Assembly: GCA_024220505.1 (NCBI GenBank)
Contig: JAKZZE010000031.1
Location: 1 to 64,000, forward strand
Direction of reading: 5' to 3'
Source of the DNA: Rhizopus arrhizus
Taxonomy: Eukaryota; Mucoromycota; Mucoromycetes; Mucorales; Rhizopodaceae
DNA: 64,000 nucleotides
The notes under the pieces are model-generated. The model saw only the letters and a list, made by a program, of their open reading frames with translations, ran no database searches and had not been told where the DNA came from. Within the stretch, counting starts at the first letter, position 1. Each line of letters starts with the position of its first letter. A program made the position numbers and the translations under genes. Of the stretch, positions 1 through 11,845 are shown in pieces.

Positions 1-571
1 CACCAAATAGTAAAGGCAAGTGTACGTTATAAGAGAGTGAGTGAATAAACAAAGGTTTTAGAGAGAACTTTGATTATTCCAAAAGAAAAAATAAAATAAA
101 AAAATAGGTCGATTTTTCGATATCTTTATTTCATAACAAATTATTAGTCTTTATATACTTTTGCAAGCGCATAAAGTATTAACAGAGGATGAGTAAAAAA
201 AATAAAATAAAAACATGTCAGAACATTGACGAGGGTAACTGAGGATAAGAAAGGAAATAAAAAAAAACATCAGACAAGAGAAACATCCAACGGAAGAAAG
301 TAAAGGAACAAAAATATGATCTGAGCAAATGTCATCGGAAGAAGCACACAATACATCGAACCACCCAGCTAAACCTAGAACCTAACCGACAAAAAGGAAA
401 GTGCACCCCAACTGTATATGGCCATCAATTCACTTGAGCTCCGCCAGCAAGTTGCGGGTCACCTGATCAACTCCGGGGTTCTCTTCAGCTGGTGTCAACC
501 ATAGCCGCTTCCCACTATAAACTTCTCAGCCAATCATATTTCCCAAAGAGCTTCGCTTAAACATGTCCCCG
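1..571. other. Left-edge sequence with possible coding remnant
   Basis: No recognised gene. On the minus strand, bases 571 to 430 read as a protein-like tail in one frame. It begins MFKRSSLGNMIG, is broken by one TGA, and continues with motifs such as GKRLWLTPAEENPG to a TGA stop at 430-432. The remnant abuts the CACTG end of element A at 572. Minus-strand sequence on the far side of the A/B pair (5889-5930) also reads protein-like (VIVGDKLNSVRP), so the two elements may have landed in an old gene. This is weak evidence; no family was recognised. Confidence 0.25.
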
Positions 572-910
572 CACTGCAAATAATCGTGCAAACTCTGCAC
601 ACTGTTAATTTTTAGCAATATGCTTTTCTGTTTAACGATGCCAAAAGCTGTGATTGAATGGGTATTTATGCCGACGTCAATATCGGCACCCTTTAAGGAC
701 CTAAATGTCTGTCAATATATTCTGCGTCTCTGTATGGTGCCGATATTAACGAAAATGATGATCCATAGCTCTAAGTAGATTTATACAGACCCAATTGTCG
801 TTCTGCGAAGGCGTCTCTCTTGTTAGCTGCTTTACATAGTCTATTCTACGTTATAAATAATTTGGCAACCAATGATACTTTTTAAATCATTACTTTATTT
901 GTCTTTTTAC

Positions 911-1050
911 TCTTTATAAACCACTCATATTGCCTTATATACTTCTTTATGAACCACTCATATTGCCTTATATACTTCTTTATGAACCACTCATATTGCT
1001 TTATATACTTCTTTACCGACCATTCATATTGAAATAAATATTGCTTTATA
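911..1050. repeat. Subterminal tandem repeats of element A
   Basis: Four head-to-tail units of about 33 bp built on AACCACTCATATTGC and CTTATATACTTCTTTA, starting about 340 bp from the element end. Equivalent arrays sit in B (about 3487-3655) and C (about 50185-50335, reverse complement). In CACTA elements such repeats are usually binding sites for the accessory (TnpA-type) protein; that role here is inferred. Confidence 0.75.
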
Positions 1051-1404
1051 TATACAAAAAAATAGGGATTTTGTTTATAAAAAATACTTTTTTTATTTAA
1101 ATAAAATAATAATAATACATAGTATTTCTTTGCTTGTAGCGTTTTAACTGTGTACTTGACTTACCTAATGTCACCAGAATAGCAGCATCTAATCTAAAAA
1201 TACATCAATTAATCTCGTGGAACTCAAAAAGTTTTCAAAAAAAAAAAAAAAAGCCAAGCTCAAGGATTCAGAGACACAAGGATTCAAGGATTCAAGGATT
1301 CAAGGACTTGGGTAATTAAAGCAAAAGAAGGAAATACATCAGTACTTAAGAACTAAAGTAAAAACCATGATAGAAACAGAAAGAGGCCAAAGCAGAGCAG
1401 CACT

Positions 1405-1790
1405 CATCTATAATGATTATTAGCTATCGTGTATGTATCGTAAAAGCAATAGTACCTTTCTTTAGATAGACAAGGGGAAGAAAACTTGCTGAGCTTTTAC
1501 CAATAAGTAAAAAAAAGGAAGCAGTACGTATCTATAATAATTATTAGCTATGATGGATATGTAATAAAAGTAATAGTACCTTTAGATGGGCTAAGAGAAA
1601 AAAACTAGCTAAGCGTATACTCACAAGTAAAAAAAGCAGCAGGCATCTATAATAATTATTAGCTATGATGGATATGTTAAAAAGTAATAGTACCTTGCTT
1701 TAGATGGACCATGAAAAAAAAAAGAAAAGAAAAAAAGATACCAGTCAAGCCTATACCAACAAGTAAAAGAAGAAGCAATAATAATCCTGG
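1405..1790. repeat. Roughly 115 bp tandem repeats in element A
   Basis: Three diverged units, each opening with atctataataattattagc, then a GTAATAGTACCTTT-like box, then (a)ccaacaagtaaaa. A similar series is present in B (about 4020-4290) and, in reverse complement, in C (about 49440-49830). Function unknown; possibly further accessory-protein sites. Confidence 0.6.
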
Positions 1791-2153
1791 GAAAAAGACT
1801 TTATAAAGGCCATTTAGACTATAAAGAAAGAAATCAATACAATATTACTAAAGTACAAGTACCGTTAGAACAGGAATACAATTTATATAATATTAAGAAC
1901 TTACCTTTTATAAAAAAGAGAAGAAAAAAAAAAGAAAAAAAAAAAAAAGAGAAGTGCTTTTTTGTAGCCTTATTTTACCAATGTTACACTTATTCACTGT
2001 CTATCCATATTAGAAAACAAAAACAGTTGCTTTTCATGTAGTCTGTATTTAATGGTATCCCAAAAGAACTTATACATTGCTTGAGTAAGTTTTATTACTT
2101 GCGTGCAATATCTTTAACGTGGAGGATATTATTTTTTCTTTTCTTTTTTCTTT

Positions 2154-2196
<43 letters not shown>

Positions 2197-3221
2197 TTAG
2201 GAATTCCTAATGGGACACATTCGGATGACGAACATGAACCTCATGAGCAAAGTTGTTCTTTCCAACACGATAAAACTATAAGAATGTCAAACTTATATTA
2301 CTGCTTGTTGTTGAAAAGTTTTTTTTGGTAAAGGAAGTTGGCAATGTTAACATCTCTAATGGCTAATGGCTAATGGCAAATTACACCCATGTGCAAACAT
2401 AAAGTAAGTAATGAACTAGTATAAGCTTAAAACATATATTCTTTTATATTATTTGTCATAAAAAAAATATAAAGCACTTTATTTACTTGAAAAACAAAAA
2501 AAAACTGTGCATGTATCTATTAATTATAACTGCCTTGTAACAAGATGTTAACAAAGCCTCTTTTTTTTTATTCTTTTTAGAATATACACATAATCTTTTG
2601 TTACAATGTAAAAGCATTTGTATTTTTATAAAACATGTTTACTGTTAGGTTATTGTTTTCATTTGAATAAGTAACATTTTATTGCTATGCCCTTTTTTTT
2701 TTTTCACTAGGTCTTTTTTTTAACTTTGTCTTTTTTTTTTTACTTTTAATTTTTCAGCTTCTTTTTTTTTCCCAAACGCAACTATTTTGTTACATTCTGT
2801 TACACGTTTCTAATGAGCTAAGCTAAAAAGCACAGACTGCCTTCCTAATATGTATTCTTCTGATCAAAATAATCACAATGTGTTTTTGTTTTCCGCATTT
2901 TGCCCTCAAAATAAAAAAAAGAAGATATCGGTCTTTCAACGATAGAGGAGAACAAGCTTTCCAAAAAAAGATCATCTGTAAAAAAAAAGTCATTTTTTTA
3001 AAACGTGAATAACTTTATGAATATTTACCTTACAATGAAAAAAATAACATTACTTAATTTCTTTATTTTTTTCGCATCTAAATCTTTTTTCATATTTCGA
3101 AAATGACCAATACAGCAAGATATAATGTTTTTTTAAAAAAAAACTTTAAAATCTGTGGACCTATGACTGTCACCGATATCAGAATTCTACGTCAAAGGTG
3201 CAACATTATTTGCAGTGGGCC

Positions 3222-5888
3222 CACTGCAAATAATTGGAGATATTAAACGTAGTTTTTGAGCATAAATGAGCGCAACAACGCGAAAGTTAATGCAAATTAA
3301 CGGAATTTTATTGTTGTTTTAAACGATTTTCGCGGCAGTTCAGTAATCGTTCAGTAACTTTTAAGCGAGCAAGAGGAGATCGTTTAGCGTTCTCTTACCA
3401 AAACATTTTTTACGCTTTAATCAACACTAGTCAACGGTTGAGCAACGAATGATACGTTTTAAAACATTACTTTATATGTCTTTTTGTTCTTTTATCGACC
3501 GCTCATATTGCCTTATATACTTCTTTATTGACCGCTTATATTGCCTTATATATTTCTTTATGAACCACTTAATAGCTTATATACTTCTTTATTGACCACT
3601 CATATAGCTTATATACTTCTTTATTGACCATTCATATTGCAATAAATATTGCTTTATATACAAAAAAATAGGGATTTTGTTTATAAAAAACAGTTTTTTT
3701 TTTATTTAAATAAAATAATAATAACAATACATAGTATTTCTTTGCTAGTAGCGTTTTAAAAGTGTACTTGACTTACCTAATGTCATCAGGATAGCAGCAT
3801 CTAATCTAAAAATACATCAACTAGTCTCGTGGAACTCAAAAAGTTCTCAAAGAAAAAAACAAAAAAAAAAGCCAAGCTCAAGGATTCAGAGACTCAAGGA
3901 TTCAGAGACACAAGGATTCAAGGATTCAAGGACTTGAGCATTCAAAGCAAAAGAAAAAAGACATCAGTACTTAAGAACCAAAGTAAAAACCAGGAAAGAG
4001 AAAGACGCCAAAGCAGAGCAGCATCATCATATAATAGATGTTAGATATCGTGTATATATATAAAAGCAATAGTACCTTTCATTACGTAGACCATGGGAAA
4101 AAAAACCAGTTACGCTTATACCAACAAGTAAAAAAAGAAGGAAGCAGCATGCATATAATAATTATTAGCTATTGAGTATATGTAATAAAAGTAATAGTAC
4201 CTTTCTTTAGATGGGCTAAGAGAAAAAGCTTGCTAAGCTTTACCAACAAGTAAAAGAAGAAGCAATGATAATCCTGGGAAAAAGACTTTATAAAGACCAT
4301 TTAAACTATAAAGAAAGCAACCAACACAACTTTACTAAAGTACAAGTACCATTAGAGCAGGAATACAACTTATATAATATTAAGAACTTACCTTTTATAA
4401 AAAGAGAAGAAAAAAAAAAGAAAAAAAAAAAGTAAAGTGCTTTTTTTGTAGCCTTATTTTACCAATGTTACACTTATTCACTGTCTATCCATATTAGAAA
4501 ACAAAAACAGTTGCTTTTCATGTAGTTTACATTTAATGGTATCCCAAAAGATAATTTGTACATTGCTTGAACTAGTTTTATTACTTAAATGCAATATATT
4601 TAGGAGGAAGGTTGTTATTTTATTTTTTACTTGAAATAAAAAAAAAGGTCGGTATCAACAAATTACAGCAGAAAAACAACTTCTTTTTTTTCTCCCTTGT
4701 TTTGCTTCATGGAATATACTAGATGCCAAAGGCACAAAAGATAAAAAGAAAACTCAAGTATTGATCATATGTAAGTTGATAAAAAAAAAGGTAATAACCA
4801 AGTCTAATGTCGGATTCTTTTTTTTTTTTTTTTTTTTACATTAGGAATTCCTAATGGGACACATTCGAATGACGAACATGAACCTCATGAGCAAAGTTGT
4901 TCGTTTTAACACGATAAAACTATAAGAATATCAAACTTATATGCTACTTGTTGCTGAAAAGTTCTTTTTGGTAAAAAAAAAAGTTGGTAATGTTAACATC
5001 TCTAATGGCTAATGGTCTAATGGGAAATTACACCCATGTGTAAAACATAATGTAAGTAATGAACTAGTATAAGCTTAAAAACATATATTCTTTTATATTA
5101 TCTGTCATAAAAAAATAAGGCAATCTATTTACTTGAAAAACAAAAAATTGTGCTTGTATTTCTTAATTACAACTGTCTTGTAATAAAATGCGAGCAAAGC
5201 TTCTTTATTTTTATTCTTTTTAGGATATACACGTATTCTTTTGTTATAATGTAAAAGCATTTGTATTTTTATAAAACATATTTGCTCTTAGATTATTGTT
5301 TTCATTTGAATAAGGAACTTTTATTGCTATGCTCTTTTTTTTTTTTTTTTTTTTTTCGCTAGGTCTTTTTTTAACTTTGTTTTTTTTAACTTTGTCTTTT
5401 TTACTTTTAAGTTTCCAGCTTCTTTTTTTTCCCAAACGCAACTATTTTGTTACATTCTGTTACACGCTTCTAATGAGCTAAGCTAATGATCACAGACTGC
5501 CTTCCTATTATGTATTCTTTTGATCAAAATAACCGTATGGTACTTTTGATTTCCGCATTTTGCCCTTAAAAATAAAAAAAAAAGAAAATATCGGTCTTTC
5601 AACGATAGAGGAGAACAGGCTTTCCAAAAAGAGATTATTTGAAAAAAAAAGACACTTTTTTAAAACATGAATAACTCTATGAATACTTGCACCACAAACA
5701 AAATAATAACATTATTAAATTTCTTTATTTTTTTCGCATTTAAATCTTTTTTCAAAATTCAAAAAGGTGCAATACAGAGCATTTTAATTTTTTTCGTTTA
5801 TTCAATGTTATTCAAATCGTTGAAATTTTGATGTTTGAAATGACTGCCAATGACTGATAACGCTGAAAATTACCAATTATTTGCAGTG
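3222..5888 (-). mobile_element. Non-autonomous CACTA-like element, copy B
   Basis: Starts CACTGCAAATAATTGG and ends with the inverted form CCAATTATTTGCAGTG, giving a 16 bp perfect terminal inverted repeat. The interior closely resembles A, with the same subterminal repeats, poly(T) and TTAGGAATTCCTAATGGG block. About 230 bp at the left and 120 bp at the right differ from A and C, so B belongs to a sister subfamily. It carries no transposase. It lies 4 bp (GGCC) from A. Confidence 0.78.
3487..3655. repeat. Subterminal tandem repeats of element B
   Basis: Five degenerate 31-34 bp units (gaccNctcatattgccttat and variants), the same family as the arrays in A and C and in the equivalent position. 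Confidence 0.7.
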
Positions 5889-5946
5889 GGGCCGAACCGA
5901 GTTGAGTTTATCGCCCACGATTACCAGTCACCTGTCAAAGAAAAAA

Positions 5947-6020
5947 TGCTTCCTTGGCTCAGTCGGTAGAGCGTCAGTCTCATAATCTGAAGGTCGCCAG
6001 TTCGATCCTGGCAGGGAGCA
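5947..6020 (+). tRNA. tRNA-Met (CAU), elongator type
   Basis: A 74 nt cloverleaf. The acceptor arms TGCTTCC and GGGAGCA pair over seven bases with one G-T. The D-arm holds GGCTCAGTCGGTAGAGC, the anticodon CAT is at 5981-5983, and the T-arm reads GCCAG TTCGATC CTGGC. No intron is seen. The sequence resembles eukaryotic elongator tRNA-Met rather than the initiator. A T7 run follows at about 6090. The gypsy element G1 begins about 125 bp downstream. Confidence 0.93.
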
Positions 6021-6144
6021 TATATAACGTTGCCGTGAAGTTGTTACCGATGACATTATCGTCGCCACTAGCATGCTTGATGACGAGTAGTTTTTTTATA
6101 GTGTTGTGACGAAAATAGAAATTCTTTTAATCAAACTATACCAC
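6021..6144. other. Spacer between tRNA-Met and G1
   Basis: No gene. It contains a TGTGACGAAAA string near 6104 resembling the start of the 1.05 kb LTR at 11846, so it may be the stub of an older LTR interrupted by G1. Confidence 0.3.
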
Positions 6145-6636
6145 TGAAAGAAGACAAACAGTAAATATTTTGTCTTGTACCACGCCAGTTAGAAAATGAA
6201 CTTCTGCGTAACAATCTATTTGAAAACGGAGTATCAACTCTTTTGCTTGAAAACCAAAAACAACACAAAATCATAAAATCCAAAAACATATAAATACCCT
6301 CATATCTTATCCCTATTTTTACTTCACTTCACTTCACTTCACTTTACTTTTCTTTATTACAGAATATTATATTCTTTTTATCTTTTCTTTATTTTATAAA
6401 CCAATAAAACCATCAAGCGTTCAAAAGAAACCCTTTGGTCTGTGTTCTATTCAAAATACTGAAGTCCCTTGAAGCTAAATCAACTTCATTGTAAACCTAT
6501 TCCTAAACCTCAAGAGTTTAGCCTATTTTAACAAGTTTGATCTACTTAACAAGATCTGGTGGTCACTACCGACAATACTTATTTACTTACAAAAGTAAAC
6601 CCGCAAACAAGCATACATAAAAAAGAAAAATTTACA
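6145..6636 (+). repeat. G1 5' LTR
   Basis: A 492 bp TG...CA repeat paired with 11322-11815. It contains an ATATAAATACCC promoter-like box near 6290, CTTCACTTCA repeats and the motif GATCTGGTGGTCACTAC at about 6550. The same motif occurs in every related LTR of this window. Confidence 0.88.
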
Positions 6637-6638
6637 TT

Positions 6639-6656
6639 TGGTGGTCACTACGAGGG
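6639..6656 (+). other. G1 primer binding site (candidate)
   Basis: TGGTGGTCACTACGAGGG lies 2 nt after the 5' LTR and would pair with a tRNA 3' end reading CCCTCGTAGTGACCACCA. The same 18 nt lie at the matching place in G3. The primer tRNA is not identified here. Confidence 0.6.
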
Positions 6657-6758
6657 CTCAAAATCAAGAAACTACTTAAAACTATCAAGAAATCAACAAA
6701 CTTAGTCAAAAAAAATTATCAAAATCGAATCAACAATATCAAACACTTACTAGCAACA

Positions 6759-7966
6759 ATGACAACAACAGGACCTAACGTGTTGGCCTCACTTAACAAT
6801 CAAAGCACTATTCAAGGTTATCGACCAAGACTCATCGAATTCTATGGGTACGAAGGAGAAGACTTTCGTCACTTTCAAGAGATACTAGAGTCCTACCTAG
6901 CCATTAGCAATACTCAAAATGACTCAAGAAAACTCATTATACTCAAATCTCAATTAAGGCGCTCTGCTAAAGTTTACTTCGAACGTGTAATTCTGAAGGA
7001 ACAACCTGATATCAACTATGAACAAGCTATGGAAAAGCTTCGAAAACATTATATTACTCCCGAACTTATTCAAAATTACGAACTTGAATTCAATGAAATG
7101 TGTCAAGGAGAACAAGAACATCCACAATATATCTTGCAAGATTACGAGAAGCAGCAGATCTTGCTAATATCGATAACGAAGCAGTCATTGAAAGCCGATT
7201 CCGTGCTGGCTTACTAAAAGAAATCAAATTATTTTGCATACAAAGTAGCTCAAGAACTTTCAAGATTGGATTAATCATTCTGAAGGATGGTGGAATGCAC
7301 ATAGGCCACGAAAGATCGCCATGGTGGATAATCCATTCATACCAGAAACGTCAACAATGCACTTATCTATCACGACGACAACACCCAGTATTATCGCCAC
7401 TCCGCAAATAATCACAACATTGAATTAATAGATACTGAGGAACGACCGATTCAATATGTCCCTGTAACTGATCTGCGTACCAATGTAAACTACGAGCACT
7501 TGAACAATGCACCAAATGTTGTAACTGGTTCCCATCAGTTGTCAACTATGGACATTGTAGGTAGGCACGGTAGTATACCAGTACGGCAACATCATTATAC
7601 TAGGACAAATGAAGGTCAGACTATGTATCAAAATTCAACTGAAGACCTTGTTAACCTTATACAACAAACTATTCGAGATGAATTGAACATACCGCCCAAA
7701 CTATCCTATCCTAATAGAAGTTATCAACGCAATAACAGACCAAATTATAACAACAATCGAAATAATAATATCCATATTATAATAACTACGGTCAATACAA
7801 TCAAGATAACCGAAGAAATGATCAATATCAGCAAAATCAACCTCAACCGAGAAGAGAATATCCTCAAAATAACCAAATCAATCAACCACATCAACAATCT
7901 TCACAACACATCTATAATCACCAACCACCTTCTCAACAAACACAATCACAACCGTCAAAAAACTAA
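6759..7966 (+). pseudogene. G1 Gag pseudogene
   Basis: The structural protein of the particle. The start (MTTTGPNVLASLNNQS) and the core, with motifs such as RLIEFYGYEGEDF and YITPELIQNYELEF, align by eye with the intact G3 Gag at 38699-39934. The frame shifts near 7135 (into REAADLANIDNEAVIESRF) and again near 7270, so no full-length Gag can be made. The tail is Asn/Arg/Tyr-rich with no CCHC zinc knuckle. The gag frame ends at TAA 7964-7966 right after TCA-AAA-AAC, the same context as in G3. Confidence 0.8.
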
Positions 7967-10900
7967 ATGGGTCGGTTGCTTTTAATCAAAGAAATGGTCA
8001 ATCGAACACCCAACAAATCACTAAACCCATAAATCAACAAAGTAAACAACATCCTCTTAACGTCATCTTAAATTACAATGAATATGATGATAACACACAA
8101 TATAAAGATCTTTATTCTGCAGTTAGACCTGAACGTCCGCCTGAAGTACTGAACGCAACCCCATATCCAAAAGCAAAAGTCCCCAGAATTAAAAGAAAGC
8201 AAACTGAACCTACAACAACTAGAAGGATAACTACAAGAAACCATCTAGAAGAAATACCTATAACAACAAATCCTATAACAATCCCCCAGGATATTGAAAT
8301 GGAAACAGATGCATCAGTAAAAGGTACTACTCAAGAAAAACAAAAGAACCTAGAATAAAAAGAACACCACCCAAAATTGATTATCAAATTGGAAAAGATG
8401 TATTAGACCAAAAAGCAAACATATCAGTACGAGATCTCATAACTATTAGTCCTGCCATGCGAAGACAACTAGTAGGCGAATGTAGACCCAGTCACTCAAC
8501 AAAGATAAATCCAAATGATCAAACAATGGCACTCATAGAAGATGATGATATGGATACGACAGCCGTATATTCTCAAGTCTCTATAGAAAATAAACCAATA
8601 AGAGCTTTAATCGACTGTGGAGCAGCTAAAACCTGCATGTCAAAGAAATTAGCAGATGAACTTGGACTAAAATAGATGCCTCATCAGAAAGTGTGTTCAC
8701 ACTTGGAAATGGAACCAAACAACCTGCTCTTGGTGTAATTTATGATGTACCACTCGAAGTAAAAAGAAACATGACAATTCCTTGTACCATGAAGTACTTC
8801 CTATTTGTCCCAATCAGCTCATCATTGGAAACAATTGGTTGAGTAGAGCTAAAGCAAGAATCGATTTTAACAACTCCTCGCTAAAAGTCACCTACAAAGA
8901 AAACAAAGCTGAATTAAAAATAACTTATTTACAAAAAGATAACCGAGAGTAACCAGTTATAAAGAAACATATCAACAGCCAAAAAGCCTTACAAATTCTA
9001 AAAAGCACGTGCACTTTGAAGAAAGTACATCTGAAGAAGAAAATGAAGCCGACAACGAATCTGAAAGTTTTAGTGATGAAGAATCCTCAAGTGAAGACCA
9101 GTCAATCTACAGAAGAAGAACATGAACCAGAAACTCCATTATTTGTATTGGAAAAAAAAAAACAGAAGAAGTATCAGTAACTGAAAAAGATGATGGATAC
9201 ATCATTGCAGCTCAGCAGATGGATTAAGAATACAAGCCAATTCATCCAAAAGAATAACTCTCAATAAGCCAAGAAACCAGTAAAAAATATTTTTTTCAAT
9301 TTCGAGACAACAAATCCAAAACTTTTATATGCACTTGGATATTTTGATACATGTATCAACTTTATAGTCAACAAACGGAATGTGGAAATCAGAATATACA
9401 ATCGATCTAAGAAAGATATATTTATAAAACCTGACGAAAAAATAGGAATATTAGAAAAATTCAATACAACAAAAGATACAATAGTCAAAGCTTATGTATT
9501 TGATAAAAGACCACAATTGAATGTTATGGACATACAGCAGAAAACCGAGCCTCTAGAAATGCATTTATATTCCAAATTGGAAGTTGGAGAAGTTGATAAG
9601 AAAACAATTGTAAAACTAAGAAGATTACTCAAGAAATACAAAGAAATCTTTGATTGGGATAACGACACAATTGGTCATACAGAATTATTAAAACATAAAA
9701 TAATCATCGAAAATAATGCTCATCCAATTAGCCATCGCCCATACAGAATCAGTCCTATAGAAGCAGAATATCTTCAAAAAGAGTTAGATAAATATTGTAA
9801 ACTTGGTGTCATAACTCCCTCAAATAGTCCTTGGGCAGCTCCAGTAATATTAGTAAAGAAGAAAAATGGTGATTATCGTATGGTGATTGACTATAGAAAA
9901 CTGAACGCCATAACAAAAAAGATGCATACCCTCTACCTCGTATTGATGACTTACTTGATACACTTGGAAAAGCCAAAATATTCTCAGCTCTAGATATGCG
10001 AGCAGGTTTTCATCAAGTTCCCTTGGAACAAGATAGTAAAGAACTTACAGCTTTTACAACTAAGTTTGGCACATATCACTATAATACATTACCGATGGGA
10101 TTAGTAAATTCACCTGCAACATTTCAAAGATTAATTGATCTATGTTTTCGCCCCCTTATCAACAAATGCTTAGTAGCTTACATCGACGACCTCAACGTAT
10201 ATTCACTTGACCATCATCAACATCTAAATCATCTAGAACAAGTATTTCAATGTATTCAAATTGCAAACCTAAAACTCAACCCAGAGAAATGTTTCTTTTT
10301 CAAAGATCATCTGAAGTTCTTAGGGTACATGGTCACAAAAGATGGAATACAAACTGATCCAAGCAAAATTGAAAAAATTGTTAATTATCCAATACCCAAA
10401 TCTACTACTCAAGTACGAGCCTTTTTGGGATTAGCCTCATACTATCGAAGATTCATCAAGAACTTTGCCGCTATAGCACGTCCATTGCATGATCAAACTA
10501 AAACCTCTAAAATATCCCATGGACGCAAAAGACCACTGATTCATTTGAAAAATTAAAACAACTACTGACAACTGCACCTGTTCTAGCAAGACCCGATTTC
10601 AATAAACCCTTTTTACTCGTAACCGATGCATCAAAAGCTGGATTAGGCTGTATCTTGACACAGTTAGACGAAAATGGACATGAACATCCAATTGTATTTG
10701 CAAGTAGAGCACCAAGACAAACGAAGCAAATTATGCTGCAAACCAAACTAGAATGTTTAGCCGTAATATGGGCAGTAAAACAGTTTAGACCATATTTGCT
10801 AGGACAAAAATTCACTATTATCACTGATCATTCTGCGCTAAATGGATTACTTAAAACAAGCAACCCAACAGGAATTATTGCAAGATGGATAACAATATTT

Positions 10901-10982
10901 ATCAGAATACGAATTTGAAATCAAATACCGTCCTGGAAGAGTCAATGAAAGTGCTGACTTCTTATCAAGACTAGGATATTAA
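7967..10982 (+). pseudogene. G1 protease-RT-RNase H pseudogene
   Basis: Processes the polyprotein and copies the element's RNA. Visible pieces are an aspartic protease (RALIDCGAAKTCMSKK near 8600, with DCG in place of the usual DSG/DTG), an acidic linker near 9020-9130, and RT with VILVKKKNGDYRMVIDYR, FSALDMRAGFHQ, LPMGLVNSPATFQ and AYIDDLNVY near 10178. RNase H has VTDASKAGLG near 10620 and TDHSALNGL. The reading is broken by several 1-2 nt shifts (near 8665, 8790, 9920, 10520, 10895). The gene ends at RLGY and TAA 10980-10982, the same end as the G3 RT/RNase H ORF. Integrase is absent. Confidence 0.82.
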
Positions 10983-11321
10983 GCGTACAAAAAAAATATA
11001 TAACAATAATACAACAAAAAAAAAAAAAAATATTAACCACAAACCACAAACCAAACATTACAACATAAATCACATTACAACATCAATCATACCAAATAAC
11101 CAGCAGCAACTCGAAATAAACCAATACTCTAGATAAACAAACACAAGAATCAGGAAATATCCAAAGATACCTTACCTCAAAATACAAGCAATTAAAATCC
11201 CTCATACCAAAGGGAGAATAAATCCAAACATTATGAGAAGAATCAAAGAAGGCGACTACTGGACCCGCAAATTAAAGAATAATCAAACGTTCGAGGACGA
11301 CTTTTCCCCACCCGGAGGATC
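10983..11321 (+). other. G1 3' non-coding segment and PPT
   Basis: An A/C-rich stretch without an ORF, where an integrase would be expected. Near its end ATG 11233 opens MRRIKEGDYWTRKL, finishing in FEDDFSPPGGS-like codons typical of the 3' end of gypsy pol. CGGAGGAT just before 11322 could serve as a short polypurine tract. Confidence 0.45.
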
Positions 11322-11815
11322 TGAAAGAAGACAAACAGTAAATATTTTGTCTTGTACCACGCCAGTTAGAAAATGAACTTCTGCGTAACAATCTATTGAA
11401 AACGGAGTATCAACTCTTTTGCTTGAAAACCAAAAACAACACAAAATCATAAATCCAAAAACATATAAATACCCTCATATCTTATCCCTATTTTTACTTC
11501 ACTTCACTTCACTTGACTTCACTTTACTTTTCTTTATTACAGAATATATATTCTTTTTATCTTTCTTTATTTTATAAACCATAAAACCATCAAGCGTTCA
11601 AAAGAAACCCTTTGGTCTGTGTTCTATTCAAAATACTGAAGTCCCTTGAAGCTAAATCAACTTCATTGTAAACCTATTCCTAAACCTCAAGAGTTTGGCT
11701 TATTTTAACAGTTTGATCTACTTAACAAGATCTGGTGGTCACTACCGACAATACTTATTTACTTACAAAAGTAAACCCGCAAACAAGCTATATACATAAA
11801 AAAGAAAAATTTACA
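11322..11815 (+). repeat. G1 3' LTR
   Basis: 494 bp. It differs from the 5' LTR by small indels and substitutions (for example ATTGAA for ATTTGAA, and an extra TA near the end), so the insertion is not recent. Confidence 0.88.
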
Positions 11816-11845
11816 ACTGTAACACAATGCAGCAAACTTTTGCAG

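Larger units (their letters stand above)
572..3217 (-). mobile_element. Non-autonomous CACTA-like element, copy A
   Basis: The element begins CACTGCAAATAATCG and ends with the inverted form ATTATTTGCAGTG. Its left end matches the right end of element C (50666 inward), and its right end matches the left end of C (41685 inward), both in reverse complement. It lacks the roughly 6.5 kb middle of C that holds both genes, so it looks like an internally deleted derivative needing transposase in trans. It contains subterminal repeats, AT-rich filler and a long poly(T). No perfect target duplication is visible (left flank ccg, right flank ggc). CACTG termini are typical of the CMC/CACTA superfamily. 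Confidence 0.8.
6145..11815 (+). mobile_element. Ty3/gypsy element G1 (decayed)
   Basis: The two LTRs (6145-6636 and 11322-11815) start TGAAAGAAGAC and end AATTTACA. Between them lie a primer-binding-like site, a gag pseudogene and a protease/RT/RNase H pseudogene, all broken by frameshifts. No integrase lies between the RNase H stop and the 3' LTR. It is related to G3 in Gag, protease, RT and leader sequence. Flanks ccac and actg do not match, so no target duplication remains or the ends have recombined. Confidence 0.88.

Noticed and set aside
911..1050. CRISPR-like spaced repeats
   Set aside because: The units are contiguous, diverged and lie in a eukaryotic DNA transposon; they are subterminal repeats.
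2119..2331. Small ORF with a Phe run over poly(T)
   Set aside because: Created by a simple-sequence tract inside a non-autonomous element; no support as a gene.
6141..11819. Target duplication around G1
   Set aside because: Left ccac and right actg differ; ends may have recombined.
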